A stretch of DNA of 64,000 nt from Labia minor (lineage: Eukaryota; Arthropoda; Insecta; Dermaptera; Spongiphoridae). Below the pieces are notes generated by a model, which was not told the DNA's origin, ran no database searches, and saw nothing but the letters and a program-made list of their open reading frames with translations. Positions 24,490-35,928 of the stretch are shown piece by piece. Position 1 is the first letter of the stretch, and every line of letters starts with the position of its first letter. The translations under genes and the position numbers were made by a program. The stretch spans positions 71,514,546 to 71,578,545 of the forward strand of contig OY720344.1 in the NCBI GenBank assembly GCA_963082975.1, given 5' to 3'.

Positions 24490-24747
24490 TTTAATCAACT
24501 GATTTTGATAAAATTTGGTATATTTACTTAATGCATCAGTATGATGAATTGATCAACTTTGGTGTATATCCGGAAACCGGAAGTGGTAGTATTACAGATC
24601 GACGATGGGAAGGGAAGGGTTATTTTCACACCAAATTTCACATGAGGAGATTTTTTACATATCTCTACTCCAATCATGCACTTTGTATTGGTTTTATCCT
24701 CGGGAAAAATCATCTTCATTATTTTTTACTTAATTTAAAATTATATG
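24490..24747 (+). repeat. Family A partial copy before the gap
   Basis: From TTGATAAAATTTGGTATATT through the internal duplicated block to TTAATTTAAAATTATATG, where the assembly gap begins. Confidence 0.8.
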
Positions 24748-24947
24748 NNNNNNNNNNNNNNNNNNNNNNNNNNNNNNNNNNNNNNNNNNNNNNNNNNNNN
24801 NNNNNNNNNNNNNNNNNNNNNNNNNNNNNNNNNNNNNNNNNNNNNNNNNNNNNNNNNNNNNNNNNNNNNNNNNNNNNNNNNNNNNNNNNNNNNNNNNNNN
24901 NNNNNNNNNNNNNNNNNNNNNNNNNNNNNNNNNNNNNNNNNNNNNNN
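24748..24947. other. Assembly gap (200 N)
   Basis: Exactly 200 Ns within two family A copies, so the true distance and content are unknown. Confidence 0.98.
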
Positions 24948-25249
24948 GTTCGACCTCCTGTATAGATGTGTACAGCTTGAACGGCTCAACGGATTTTGAT
25001 AAAATTTGGTATATTTACTAAATGCATCAGTATCAGACTTAGGTGTATATCCGGAAACCGGAAGTGGTAGTATTACCGATCGACGATGGGAAGGGAATTG
25101 TTATTTTCACACCAAATTTCACCTGAGGAGATTTTTTATATATCTCCACTCCCCCCAATCATGCACTTTGTATTGGTTTTATCCTCGGGAAAAATAATCT
25201 TCATTAGTTTTTTCTTAATTTAAAATTATATGACGTCACCCAGCTCTTC
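24948..25249 (+). repeat. Family A copy, left part, interrupted by a 1.2 kb insertion
   Basis: Runs from the GATGTGTACAGCTTGAACGG block to GACGTCACCCAGCTCTTCA. The AT-rich 3' part resumes at 26459. Confidence 0.8.
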
Positions 25250-26458
25250 AAGTGCACGCCCATTTTTTTAAATAACATTTTTGAGAGACGCTGTAGCTGG
25301 AAATATTAATTATGTGGATTCAAAATTTTTATAGCAAATACTTATGCTATTGTTATTAATGGATCGAGAAATAAAAATAAGAAAGTATGAATAAAAAAAC
25401 GATTAGTTGAACACTTTTGTGAGAGGTTTGCATGGCACGCACTTCAAAGTGGGGTAAGAGCAGTTTGCCTCATTTCCCCAATAAACTATTTTGTTTTTGC
25501 GAGTGAGGTAAGTGTGTTGAATCAGCATTCTATCCTGAAAAATATTCTCTAAAAATTTTTAAAATAGGTACACGGATAGGTTTGAAAATAACTTTTTAAA
25601 TGACAGTATGATAAGATGATCATATGCTTACAACATAGTTTGATCAAACAAGGAAATTATAAAAGTTAGACTTGTTTTTTTTTATTGTATTCAAACATTA
25701 AATGGTAGTATAAATATAAAGATTAAGCTTATAAGATTGGCTGTAGCTATTATTAATTGTGTAAGAAGTCCATTTCTGACACTGAATACATCTTACGATT
25801 AGCTCGATACCTCGATATTTCAGTACATTTGTTCTGTCTGGCCATTTCCAAAGGCGATCAAAGCTTTCCATAGAGGAGAGTATTGTGACTTCATTGTCAT
25901 CAATCTCAGTTATTTTTCCTGGGAAAAACAAATCCTTGTTTTTGAATATGATGTACTCGCCGACAATTTTTCTGACCGGCTGACAATTGTATTCTCAGTT
26001 CAAATGTGTGATCACGTACAAGATAATAACTTTATGTATGTCTGCAGAGATACTCAATAAAAGACTTTTTGAGCTTGATCCACGCACTTATCCCACCATG
26101 CCAAAAACCCGGGATAAGTGCGAGCCCTTGTCTTAAATTCAAACTGAAAGTGTTTATGATATAAAAAGGTTTAGAATCACTAGTTTTTAAACAATAAAGT
26201 GATAATAAATCGAAATTTAAATAATAAAAACAACTGATTGAGAAAATAATTTAGGTTTAAAAGTACAAGTGTGATGACCGTCAATTTGTCTCACATATCA
26301 ATTGCCTTGATTTGTTTGCTTAGAGGTTCCAACAGATTATTTAGCAGTCATAACAAGAAAATCACCAATAAATGCAAAAGATTCGGGCCAAGTTTAAAAT
26401 AATATTAAGACTTTTGGTGGCCTAACTCGCACTTACCCAGTGCGCGCACTTCACCGAA
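25250..26458. mobile_element. Unclassified 1.2 kb element inserted in family A
   Basis: Left end AGTGCACGCCCA and right end GTGCGCGCACTT are roughly inverse. Several GCACTTACCC-like motifs occur (near 25438, 26083, 26424). A perfect 12 bp stem, CGCACTTATCCC / GGGATAAGTGCG, is at 26083-26094 and 26111-26122. It also holds a coding relic on the minus strand. About 30 bp of family A are missing at the junction and no target duplication is clear, so superfamily is unknown. Confidence 0.55.
25698..25985 (-). pseudogene. Relic of a transposon-associated protein with a WKWP segment
   Basis: The minus strand reads V-G-E-Y-I-I-F-K-N, then L-F-F-P-G-K-I-T-E-I, and S-F-D-R-L-W-K-W-P-D-R-T-N-V-L-K-Y. 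This 'PG-x-I ... M-E ... WKWP ... D-x-L-x-Y' pattern is familiar from the C-terminal part of uncharacterised proteins in many invertebrate genomes, often associated with mobile elements. No start, no full domain; identity inferred only. Confidence 0.45.
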
Positions 26459-26630
26459 CTTTATTATGAATAAAATAAAATTAAAAATATTTATGTTATA
26501 TCCATATCTGTTTTTTATTGCATTAGTAGATATATTAAAATTATTTGAAATTGTTTCTAAAGCTAGAAATTAATTTATTTCAAACCGTCGGTCGGTTCTG
26601 TGCCTGGCAACAAGTCCACTTATTTAATTA
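26459..26630 (+). repeat. Family A copy, right part
   Basis: ATGAATAAAATAAAATTAAA through CAAACCGTCGGTCGGTTCTG to a variant terminus CAACAAGTCCACTTATT. Confidence 0.8.
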
Positions 26631-28380
26631 ATTATAGCACTGTCGATAATTTTTTGAATTCCAACGTGAATCGTCAAAATAAGTACAAAATGAATTTTTA
26701 CAAAAAAATAAATAAATATAATTCAAAAACAATTATTAATAAAAAATAAAAATTTTATAAAAAAATAAATAATATCTTTAGTCCTGTTTGAAAGCGTCAA
26801 TGGAGCTCCAATTCTCATGAGAGTTTTTAATAGAAGGATGATCTTGACTAATGTTAATTAATAAAATGATTCATTATTTTTTAAAATAAATTAAATAAAT
26901 TTTATTTTAATAGTAAAATTATAATAATATGAATACTATCATTATTTTACTAGTGGAATAATAAAACAAGTAAATAAAAAGTAAATATATATGTATATAT
27001 ATATATACATATATATTTACTATATACTAAGGGGTTGCATCTTATATTATGTCTGTGGAGGAAAATCATATTTCCAAATATTATTTTAGTCATTGCATAA
27101 AATAGCGATATGAATGTTTGGGGTTCTATAATCTTGATCTCTTTATTCCTCCACGTGCTGCAAACAAATTATAGTTCACCAGGTGTTTGACTTAAGAAAG
27201 GTTTTGAATCTTCTCTTTAGCATAAATCTCACATTTTTATTAGAAAGAGATATTTTAATTTTTACTATAAAATGTTCTATACTGTATAATAGAAACATAA
27301 CATAAATTATACTAAATAAATTAATAAATTAAAGATAAGTACCAAATTATTTTATTGACAGTTTAGTTGAAAAAGCTTGTTTCTTATAAGCCATTCGCAT
27401 ATAAGCGAGTTTTTAGTGGTTGAGCATTAGGAACTGTATGCGTGTTGATTTGGCACTTAAAATCGTTAAGTGGAGATAACGAGAATGGAAACACCATATC
27501 ACCCGGCTTGACCCGTGCTTAATTCACTAGCCCTTACGAAGAGGGAGAGGAGTGTGCTTAAATCTTAAAGTTCCTCATCTGTGAAAAGGTCAAATCAATC
27601 ATAGTTTACCGCAAACTGAATACTCAATTCGGAAGCTGATCCAGAGTGAAGATTTGGTGCAACAAATTTAAACATGCCCATAAACAGGTTGCGAACCAAG
27701 CATATATCCGTCGTCCACCCTTTATATCAACGTAAAATTAAAAAACAAATTTAGAAAAATAATCGTTGAAATGTAGCTGTTTCATGTAAAATAAATTTTG
27801 TTTATATAGTTTTTATATTTGATATATGCATATAAATATTATACTAAATATTATATGCAGTTGGATTTAATGTCGATTATAGATACTTAAAATGTTAAAT
27901 TTGAACATAGACACTAATTGAAACATTTTTATCAAACTTAAAAAAATAAACAATTACCTAATGGCTTTTTTTATTTGGCAAACCTCAAAGAACAGACCAA
28001 AATTGTATCTTTGCTCTACTCGTATCTCCTGTATAATCGAGGTTTTCTTAAAGCCAACAAATTTATTACAATATTATTTCTATATTTGGCTTTTTCAAAT
28101 ATTTTATAATATTATAATATAATAATCTCTTAATATACCATATGAGTAATACATTTTTATGATTTCAATATTTAATGTTAATACTTGTATAATATATATA
28201 AATTCTAATTAATAATAATTTTTTTTTTTAATATTTAATATTGATATTTGAATCTTTGATTGGATTAAAATGACGAATTTTTAAATATATTTGTAAAAGA
28301 AATTAAATTTGTATGTAAAATAGTTAATATGTCTTTCCTATTATATATTATATCTCTAATGAAATTAGTTCCAATCAACT
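26631..28380. other. AT-rich spacer; unassigned less AT-rich block at 27.36-27.73 kb
   Basis: No repeat family or gene was recognised. A (TA)n-rich palindrome lies near 26990-27020. Confidence 0.4.
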
Positions 28381-28445
28381 GGGCTGGAGTGCGACATCTT
28401 ATAAGCGAAGATGCGGGTTATTTAAGTTTGTGAGAATGAAATTAA

Positions 28446-28634
28446 CTAGCTCTTTGATGACTTCGCCAAGTTGCTAGGCATCTCGTACATGATTAAATCA
28501 AAAGGGAGAACAATCGCGGAGAAAGGTGTGAGCAGAGGGTGAGGAATCAATCCAATAAACGACGCTCTCTTCCTTATTTCCATCTCAGGGAATAAATGTA
28601 AAGAGAGAACTGCCAAGTAGCTATTGACAGCCAT
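28446..28634 (-). other. Unassigned 62-codon open frame
   Basis: Minus-strand frame starting ATG (M-A-V-N-S-Y-L-A-V-L-S) in a block less AT-rich than its surroundings. No family recognised, and flanking splice sites are not convincing. Could be an exon or chance. Confidence 0.15.
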
Positions 28635-28639
28635 CAGCC

Positions 28640-30354
28640 TTAAAATAGATTGAAATCATTCAGTAAATCCAGGAAGCTTTAAAAATATCTCCATTCCGAA
28701 AGAACATTTCATGACTTTCAATTTGATTCCGTACAAGTTTGCTTTAGATAAAAATATTTTTATGTTCGAAGAAAACATCAACTTGGAGATTTATTACTTT
28801 TTCCCATTTTTAATCTTTTTATTGTTGTAATTTATTTTTTATTCAAGTGGAACCACTCATTAATATCCTCATTATCACGAAGTAAGAGTTATATATATAT
28901 ATATATTATGCTAATGACCATGCTACGTTCACGATTTCGTTTAAAAACCCATTTAAATAAAAGTAAATAATTTAGCAAAAAATTAAAAAAAAAAAACTAA
29001 ATATTCAAAAAATATCAGAGTGGCTATAAAGGGGCTATAATGAATAAATATTTTAACTAATGACCTCACCGGCTTAGAAATGACAAAATTGCATAGTCAC
29101 CTCTCTCTCTGTAATTTTTAAATATATTCAGGCCAAAGGAGATTTCTTATTACATTTTCTATTAATGTTCTAGGTCCATTAGGATTTACTCACCTATTTA
29201 TAAGAAAATAAATAAATAGTCAACTCCCAATAAGAGAAAGCGCTTTATATTTAAATCCGGAATTGTGATAGACAAAATCTCAGAATGTTTGCAATGAAAT
29301 GTTGCTGAGATAGGAAAGTTAAAGAATTTGCTCCATAACTTAAAAAAGCCTAATTTTACCCAGAAACAAAACAGTTTTGACAACCATACGTTAAAATTGT
29401 TACTTGCCTACCAGTGAGATCACGTGTTCTCCTAAAATAAAATTAATATTATAAATAAGGTAAGTCAAGATACTAACAAATTATTTATGATCGAAAAATT
29501 TAACTTATAAAAAGCAAATAAATTGTTGAAATTTAAATCCATATTATTTTGAGTAACCCCTAAAATAATAATAAAATAATAATCTTATACCGTATAATGA
29601 GAAAAAATTTAAATGATTTAAATCAATGATCACCAAAACATTTTTAATAGCATAAACTTAAAACAAATTGTACCCCTACTTAAAAATAAAGGTATATCAA
29701 AAATCATTTTATTTCAGAAAATAAACGAAAAAAACATATTTGTATTTATCAACATTTTAAATAAATATTGTAGTTTTTAATATTTATAATATATATATAG
29801 ATGTCACTGATCAAAATACATTCAAGGACCTATAAAAATTCAGGTATTTCCCCCTCTTTCAACTACAACATATTATGTTAATAATTACATTAAAAAAATG
29901 GTTGTTGTGTTGCATTACAAGAAAAAGAAAACAGTGAATATTATAAAATTCAGGTATTACCCCCTCTTCCAAATATAAAATATATTAGTCATGAAGCCAC
30001 TCACGCATGTAAGGCCATAAACCGACACTGTGAAAATTAAAATTACAATTAATTTTTTTTGTGTTTCGTGTTCGAGCAATATATACGTGAAAAAAAGTTT
30101 GGTGAATTTTATATCATATCTATTTTTGCGACATCCCCACTTTCTTTCCTCCTCAAGTAATCACAGAGCAAATATTATCAATGTATTATTTTCTTGTCGA
30201 TCTACATAGGCTTATAGGTAAAAATTTTAATTAATATTTTTTGAGAGAGTTTTTTGAAAAGTTTAGAGAGATTTATAAATTTAATTTAATATAATTTCTC
30301 CAAATCAATCGGGTAAAGTACAATGAAAGCAAAATTTCAATAATTGTCTTTTTC
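28640..30354. other. AT-rich spacer with a local duplication
   Basis: A block ATTCAGGTATT[T/A]CCCCCTCTT occurs near 29839 and 29949. No gene recognised. Confidence 0.4.
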
Positions 30355-30545
30355 CTTCACACATATCCAAAATCTACCACCCATTCAACCCAAAGTCTCA
30401 ATATCGACTCTTGGTTAAACAGACTACGACGTAGAATCTCAAATTAATTCCCTTTATCTTGATATGGCGGCAAATGGGCGCCGAAACGTCGAGACTCAAA
30501 TTTCACAATTAAACGTGAAAATAACCGGGAAATAATATTTTATAA
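30355..30545 (+). repeat. Family D repeat
   Basis: Matches, in inverse, the copy at 42.1 kb: CAACCCAAA...ATATCGACTCTTGGT, then GGGCGCCGAAACGTCGAGA. Family unknown. Confidence 0.6.
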
Positions 30546-32750
30546 TAATAAAAACTTTTACGGAAACCTAAAAACGAACATATATATATATATATATACT
30601 ATTCCCCATCATTTGAATAGATTATTAAATTTTAATAAAAAGAATAGAAAAGTAATTTTGAAATAGCTTATATTAATATTTATTGATAATTTTATATATT
30701 CATAGATTGAAATCGTAAATCTTCATTTGAAAATAAATATAAATCGAAAGTCCTTCAATATTAATTTTCATATTTGTTATTTGAATAAAACTAAGTATAA
30801 AAAATTAAAAAAATAAAATAAAATAACGACATTAATATTGGATCACAGGATATTTCAACAAGTTTGTTCGATAATAAATTTGCATTTATTCGATCTTTAA
30901 TATTGTTTATTGATCTTTGAATGGCGCTTTTATATATATGTAAGATAGATATTGTTCCAAACAAGCGTATATATCCATTTAAAAGCAAATGGAATTAGAA
31001 ATGGTCATTAGATAAGGAAAGCGAATTCATTTTTGGGTTGGAATTTACTTGTTTATTTTATTTCAGGGCGAATGGTTCGAGGTTTGAAACGGGAGGAGGG
31101 GTTGTTTTGATAGCGAGCGAGGTAGTAAATTTTCTAGACTGCCTCTTTAATGCCCCACAACGAAAACTCCCTTAATATCTTTTTGTTCTTGCTAACTTAG
31201 TTGGACCTCGGAAAAAGATAGAAAACTTTCTACTTTCTCGCTCAGCCTCTTATTACGTGACTAAAAAAAACTTGCCCATGTAATATAGCAATTATTATAC
31301 AAAATTTTCATTTAGATCAAGTTAAAAACTTTAGATATTGTTAATAATTTTTATTATATTTCTTTAAAGTATTATTCATAGTTCATAGCTTATTTAATGA
31401 TTAACTAACCGATTTTATTATAATTACTGTAGTTTTATTTAATCCGGAATTGGTTGGAATTCATGTGCATTGAGTAATTTACTTTGTGTTAATGTGCAAA
31501 TTTTTAATAAAAATACCTAAGGACTCTAAGACCTTAAGACTTTAAGATTACCATCTAAATTAGATTTGAAAATTTGATATATATCGTTAAGTTAATATTT
31601 ATTAATTTATTTATTTATATGCATAATACCTATTAGTAACTAAATTGATAAAACATTATTGAATAAACGTTTCTCAAAATTCAACTTAATTATATTTTAA
31701 TCAATGTATTTTAATATAAATTAATATTAAATTTATTATTATAATGTTTCCAATTAGATTTAATAGAAATACAATTGGAGCCATACATATTTATACTTAA
31801 AAATGAGAATAAATTAATTTCAAAATAATTAGTTAATTACAAGAAGATTTAAGATGTTTAATGAATCAGTGAATCGTCTAATTCTTTTGAAAGAATCATT
31901 ATCGCCATTTCAACGTTGTTTAAGAAAAAGGCAAAGAAGAGAAAAAAAAAATAATAATAAAGTTGTTTAAGTAACCACTAAAGTTAGACAATATTCATTA
32001 AACGTGGGTGGAAAGGGAATTTTAACCAAATAACATTTATAATGTAGTTAATTAGATGTTGAGAAAGGGTGCTCTGTGACAACAAAAGGGTGAATGAGAG
32101 GAGGTGCAAAGCGGACAACGGAAGGAGATAAATTGCTTCAGAATCTGATCTCGGTTTTCTATTTACTAAATGGTTTGGTTCTGTGCTTTTAAGGGTTTTA
32201 GCATTTGTGTTGGCTACTTATATGTTGATTTTACTTAATTATCTTTATCAATTTAAATGTGATTTTCATATACTATTGAAAAAGTTATTATTTTGAAAAT
32301 ATTTGTTTCTATTAATAATGTTTCATAGAACACGTCATTTTCAGTCTTGAGTTTAATGGGACACTAAATCTTAAAATTATTATTATAAAAGAATCAAAAC
32401 ATTTTTTTTTCTTAAAGAGAATTACTAGTTTTAAGTTATTTCTTGCCTATTCTGACTGTAGAATAAATTTATTGTAATAATAGTGCAATATATTTAAGGT
32501 TAAATTTCCATTTAATATTAGTGTTGAGGCACAAATAAATCGGTCACCATGATGTTCACTGAGCAATTCTGTGGCAATTTTATTAATCGAAAATGAAATT
32601 TTCAATAAATTTAAATAAAACAAAGACATATGCACAAGTTTGATGATTTTAAAGTAATTTTTCTCGAACATTTTTACTTTATTACTTTTTTGAGATTATA
32701 ATTTTTGTTTGTTTTATTTTGAAAATAAATATTATTATTATATATATATA
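30546..32750. other. AT-rich spacer, no gene recognised
   Basis: A block at 31060-31260 after TTTATTTCAGGGCG is less AT-rich, without a convincing coding frame. Confidence 0.4.
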
Positions 32751-33010
32751 TATCTGTGACTCTACGGAACTCGAAAGTTCTTAGCCGCAGCAACCAGATT
32801 TCTCCAAATGTCCCTATCCAGAGCCACAACCATACAACTCCTATCCTCTCCCATCTCCCTTACGTCCCTTCCTAAATTGTCCACCTACCGCGTCTTTTGA
32901 ATTCCAAGTGGACATTTCCCACTCGGTCTCCCCACCAAAATATTTTTCGCAATTCTTTCCTCTTTCATTCTAGCCACGTGTTCTGCCCATCGCAATCTCG
33001 ATTTTATAAC
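32751..33010 (-). pseudogene. LINE ORF2 C-terminal tail
   Basis: On the minus strand: L-R-W-A-E-H-V-A-R-M-K-E-E-R-I-A-K, then a G-R-P-S-G-K segment, R-D-V-R-E-M-G-E-D-R, and W-R-N-L-V-A-A-A-K-N-F-R at the end. This is the R-W-x-G-H-V-x-R-M tail of LINE ORF2. 5'-truncated, with at least one stop; the tail continues into a TATA repeat. Confidence 0.83.
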
Positions 33011-33477
33011 CCTTTAAGACCAGTGATAATCTTGTTTGAGTGAAGATTGATTAAGAATCTAACTGTGGGCATAAAGATTAGAAATAATTAAAAGCTATTT
33101 TGAAAGGATGACATATATAAACATTTTATAAAATGAATCTTTAATTACTTTAATCATTTTAATATAATAACGTTATTCATTTAATTGATATATTTTATAT
33201 TTAAAAATATTTACAATAAAAATTTTATACTTATAGAATATTTGGCTACACGTGGTTTCATATCAAAATTATCCATAATAAAACTTTTATGTACATGCCA
33301 AATTAAAATGAATACTAATTTTACATTCATTTATAAAATAGTAGGCTAGTCAAAACATTTTCCAATGTATTAATATTTTCATTTTGGACGTTCTATTTAC
33401 ATAAAAAATTAAATCCATAATAGGATTTTAATTTGAAATAATAATAATAATAAAATAGCAGTTAAATATTTTTTAAT
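33011..33477. other. AT-rich spacer
   Basis: Nothing recognised up to the LTR element. Confidence 0.45.
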
Positions 33478-33481
33478 ATAA

Positions 33482-34226
33482 TGTAATATTTTAATTTATA
33501 AATATTTTTATATATTATATATAATATATAAAAATAAATATAAATCGATTTTTTAATTAATAATATTTCTAAAATAATCGAGATTCGCAGAAGAGGGGAG
33601 TAAGGTGAACAAAGTACTTGAGGGGTCGATTGGTAGGTTCTGGGTGCGTGGAGGACATTCAAGAAGGAATCGTCTTGGTGTGCGGGCTTACCTGTGAGTG
33701 TGACCCTTTTCCCTTCCCCGCTGCACGTCTGGCTTATACTCAGAGGAGTGCGTATATATATTTGGTTTAAAAGTGATTATTTGTGAAGTGTTACAATAAA
33801 ATTTATATTATTTATCAAACAATATTAAATTAAGTGTTAATTAGAATTTATATTTATACTTATCAATTAATAAGTAATATAAATTCACAAGTTAAATAGT
33901 GTTAAGTGAAGATTAAAACTAAGTCAAGAAATCAAGTTAATTGGATTGGTGTTATAAATAAATAAGTTATTTTTATAGAATTAAACTATATTGTATTATA
34001 TTAAGAGTAAATATTTATAGTTGTTAATTTTAGTAATATATTAGTTAATCAATTATTTGTATGTATAAAATATATTAAATTAAGTGTATCATTTTAGTTA
34101 TAAGGATTACAACTAAATGTTAATTTAAAATTTTATTAATTTTTTTATTATTAAATCAAATAATTTAATAATATGTACATTAATAAAAGTTAGTGGTGTC
34201 TTAATTTAACAACAATTTTATCCCAC
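33482..34226 (+). repeat. 5' LTR
   Basis: About 745 bp; matches 35929-36673 almost base for base. A GC-richer part (33585-33750) precedes an AT-rich part. Confidence 0.88.
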
Positions 34227-34237
34227 TTCTGACACCA
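34221..34237 (-). other. tRNA-Leu-type primer binding sequence in inverse orientation
   Basis: The minus strand reads TGGTGTCAGAAGTGGGA, which is complementary to a 3' end ...CTTCTGACACCA as in animal tRNA-Leu. It lies two bases from the inverted LTR copy, where a primer-binding site would be for that copy. Confidence 0.7.
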
Positions 34238-34239
34238 TT

Positions 34240-34540
34240 TGTAATGTGGGAAAAAATTGTTGTTAAATTAAGACACCACTAACTTTTATTAATGTACATA
34301 TTATTAAATTATTTGATTTAATAATAAAAAAATTAATAAAATTTTAAATTAACATTTAGTTGTAATCCTTATAACTAAAATGATACACTTAATTTAATAT
34401 ATTTTATACATACAAATAATTGATTAACTAATATATTACTAAAATTAACAACTATAAATATTTACTCTTAATATAATACAATATAGTTTAATTCTATAAA
34501 AATAACTTATTTATTTATAACACCAATCCAATTAACTTGA
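34240..34540 (-). repeat. Inverted partial LTR copy
   Basis: Reverse complement of the last ~300 bp of the LTR, beginning TGTAATGTGGGAAAAA. Together with the 5' LTR it forms a long palindrome with a ~15 bp spacer. Confidence 0.88.
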
Positions 34541-34663
34541 TGTATAAAATATATTAAATTAAGTGTATCATTTTAGTTATAAGGATTACAACTAAATGTT
34601 AATTTAAAATTTTATTAATTTTTTTATTATTAAATCAAATAATTTAATAATATGTACATTAAT
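34541..34663 (+). repeat. Second direct partial LTR copy followed by an A-tract
   Basis: Matches the LTR from TGTATAAAATATATTAAATT to GTACATTAATAAAA, then a run of ~27 A before the coding segment. The A-tract could be a real polyadenylation trace or an assembly join. Confidence 0.75.
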
Positions 34664-34690
<27 letters not shown>

Positions 34691-34694
<4 letters not shown>

Positions 34695-35866
34695 GGAAAC
34701 CCTGGAAAGGACCTTTTCAGGTAACAGAAAAATTGTCAGAGCAAGTTTACGAAATAGAAACATCCCCAGATAATCGCTTAAGAGTTCACATCAACCGATT
34801 AAAACTCTCCACAATCAAGGGTAAATCTACTAGTCCGATTTCAGAGAAAAATGAAAACCTCTTTAGTCATCCGACTAATGAGCCTATTGGAGTCTGCATT
34901 GGTGCTGATTTGATTATGACCAAGGGCTTAGCTCTCGAAGTTAGAGAGAAGTTCAATGGATTAGACACTCTTAAAGCCCAACAACCCGAAGAGGGTAAAA
35001 CCCTAAAATTAAATAGAGGAAGTAGAAAAATATACTACTTGGTTACCAAAACCCGAAGCCATGAAAGGTCAAATTATGGCAATCTTAAAAGAGCATGTGA
35101 GTCAATGCTCAAACATGCAGAAGAGTTAGGGGGTAGCCTGATAGGCCTCTCAAAAGAGGATTTAGTAACAGATAGACTACGTTGGAACGTAATTAAATCT
35201 ATCCTTACTAAGTTATTAAAAAGATATTCCTCAAAAATAATTATATATATGAAACGGAATTCTGACGACAAAGAGAAAGAGTCTTCTAATGAAATACTGA
35301 ATTATGATCCAGCTATTGGAGGCAGAAGAACAGAGAGAATGGGTTGGAGGAATACAATGGAGTTTCTAGAGAGGGAAAAACCAATTGACGTGGAACAGTT
35401 AGAGAAAGAACCTAATTCAGAGATGGAGATGGAAAGGGATAACGGGAGAGCAACCAGCGATGTTGATTCCTCCAGTTCAGAAATAGAACCTCAGGACGAG
35501 CAGGTGTCATCATCGGAGCGAGAAAATAATAACTCCTATGATCACCCGGCTATTCTAGATTCGGAACAAGAGCCTAGAAGAGGTAAGAGACGTGGTCGCC
35601 CTCCTAAGAGGAAAATATTTAATTTCCACAAACGGAAAATTATCCCAATAGGAGGTGAACCCTCTGAAACCCCAGCATTTTTGGAAACGGAAGATCATCA
35701 ATACTCAGAGGAAGATGATCCAGGTACATTATCTGATTGTGTAATTCCACACCAAAGTGAATTGGGTAAAGATATTGTTCCCAGGAGAGGAAGAAGAGAG
35801 GGTCTAAGGAGCCAAACTTATTATAGTTCTCAAAGGCACCATTCCAAAGCAGTATTTTCTTATTAA
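34691..35866 (+). CDS. Fossil coding segment: integrase tail, macrodomain, acidic AT-hook tail
   Basis: Open segment inside the LTR element. Order of parts: the F-R-K-P-W-K-G-P-F-Q-V ... L-R-V-H-I-N-R-L-K segment, the 'GPY/F' C-terminal end of Ty3/gypsy integrase; about 25 linker residues; a ~125-residue stretch at 34886-35250 reading G-A-D-L-I-M-T-K-G-L-A-L-E-V, K-I-Y-Y-L-V-T-K, N-Y-G-N-L-K and L-R-W-N-V-I-K in the spacing of OARD1/TARG1-type macrodomains, which bind or remove ADP-ribose; then a Ser/Glu-rich acidic tail with KRRGRPPKRK (AT-hook) near 35590. In gypsy elements this position is usually the end of pol or env. The macrodomain is inferred to be host-derived. Whether it was ever active is unknown. 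The element is broken. Confidence 0.72.
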
Positions 35867-35909
35867 AAATTTTCGGAAAAGATTTTAACTAACTATAAGC
35901 TTAAATCTT

Positions 35910-35928
35910 TTTTTAAAGGGAGGAATAG
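35910..35928 (+). promoter_or_regulatory. Polypurine tract
   Basis: AAAGGGAGGAATAG immediately before the 3' LTR, the usual plus-strand priming site. Confidence 0.7.

Noticed and set aside
24531-24999. Open frames crossing the N gap
   Set aside because: They are made mostly of unknown residues in family A repeats.
33462-33662. 66-codon minus-strand frame repeated at 35885-36109
   Set aside because: Both lie in the LTRs and are the same non-coding sequence.
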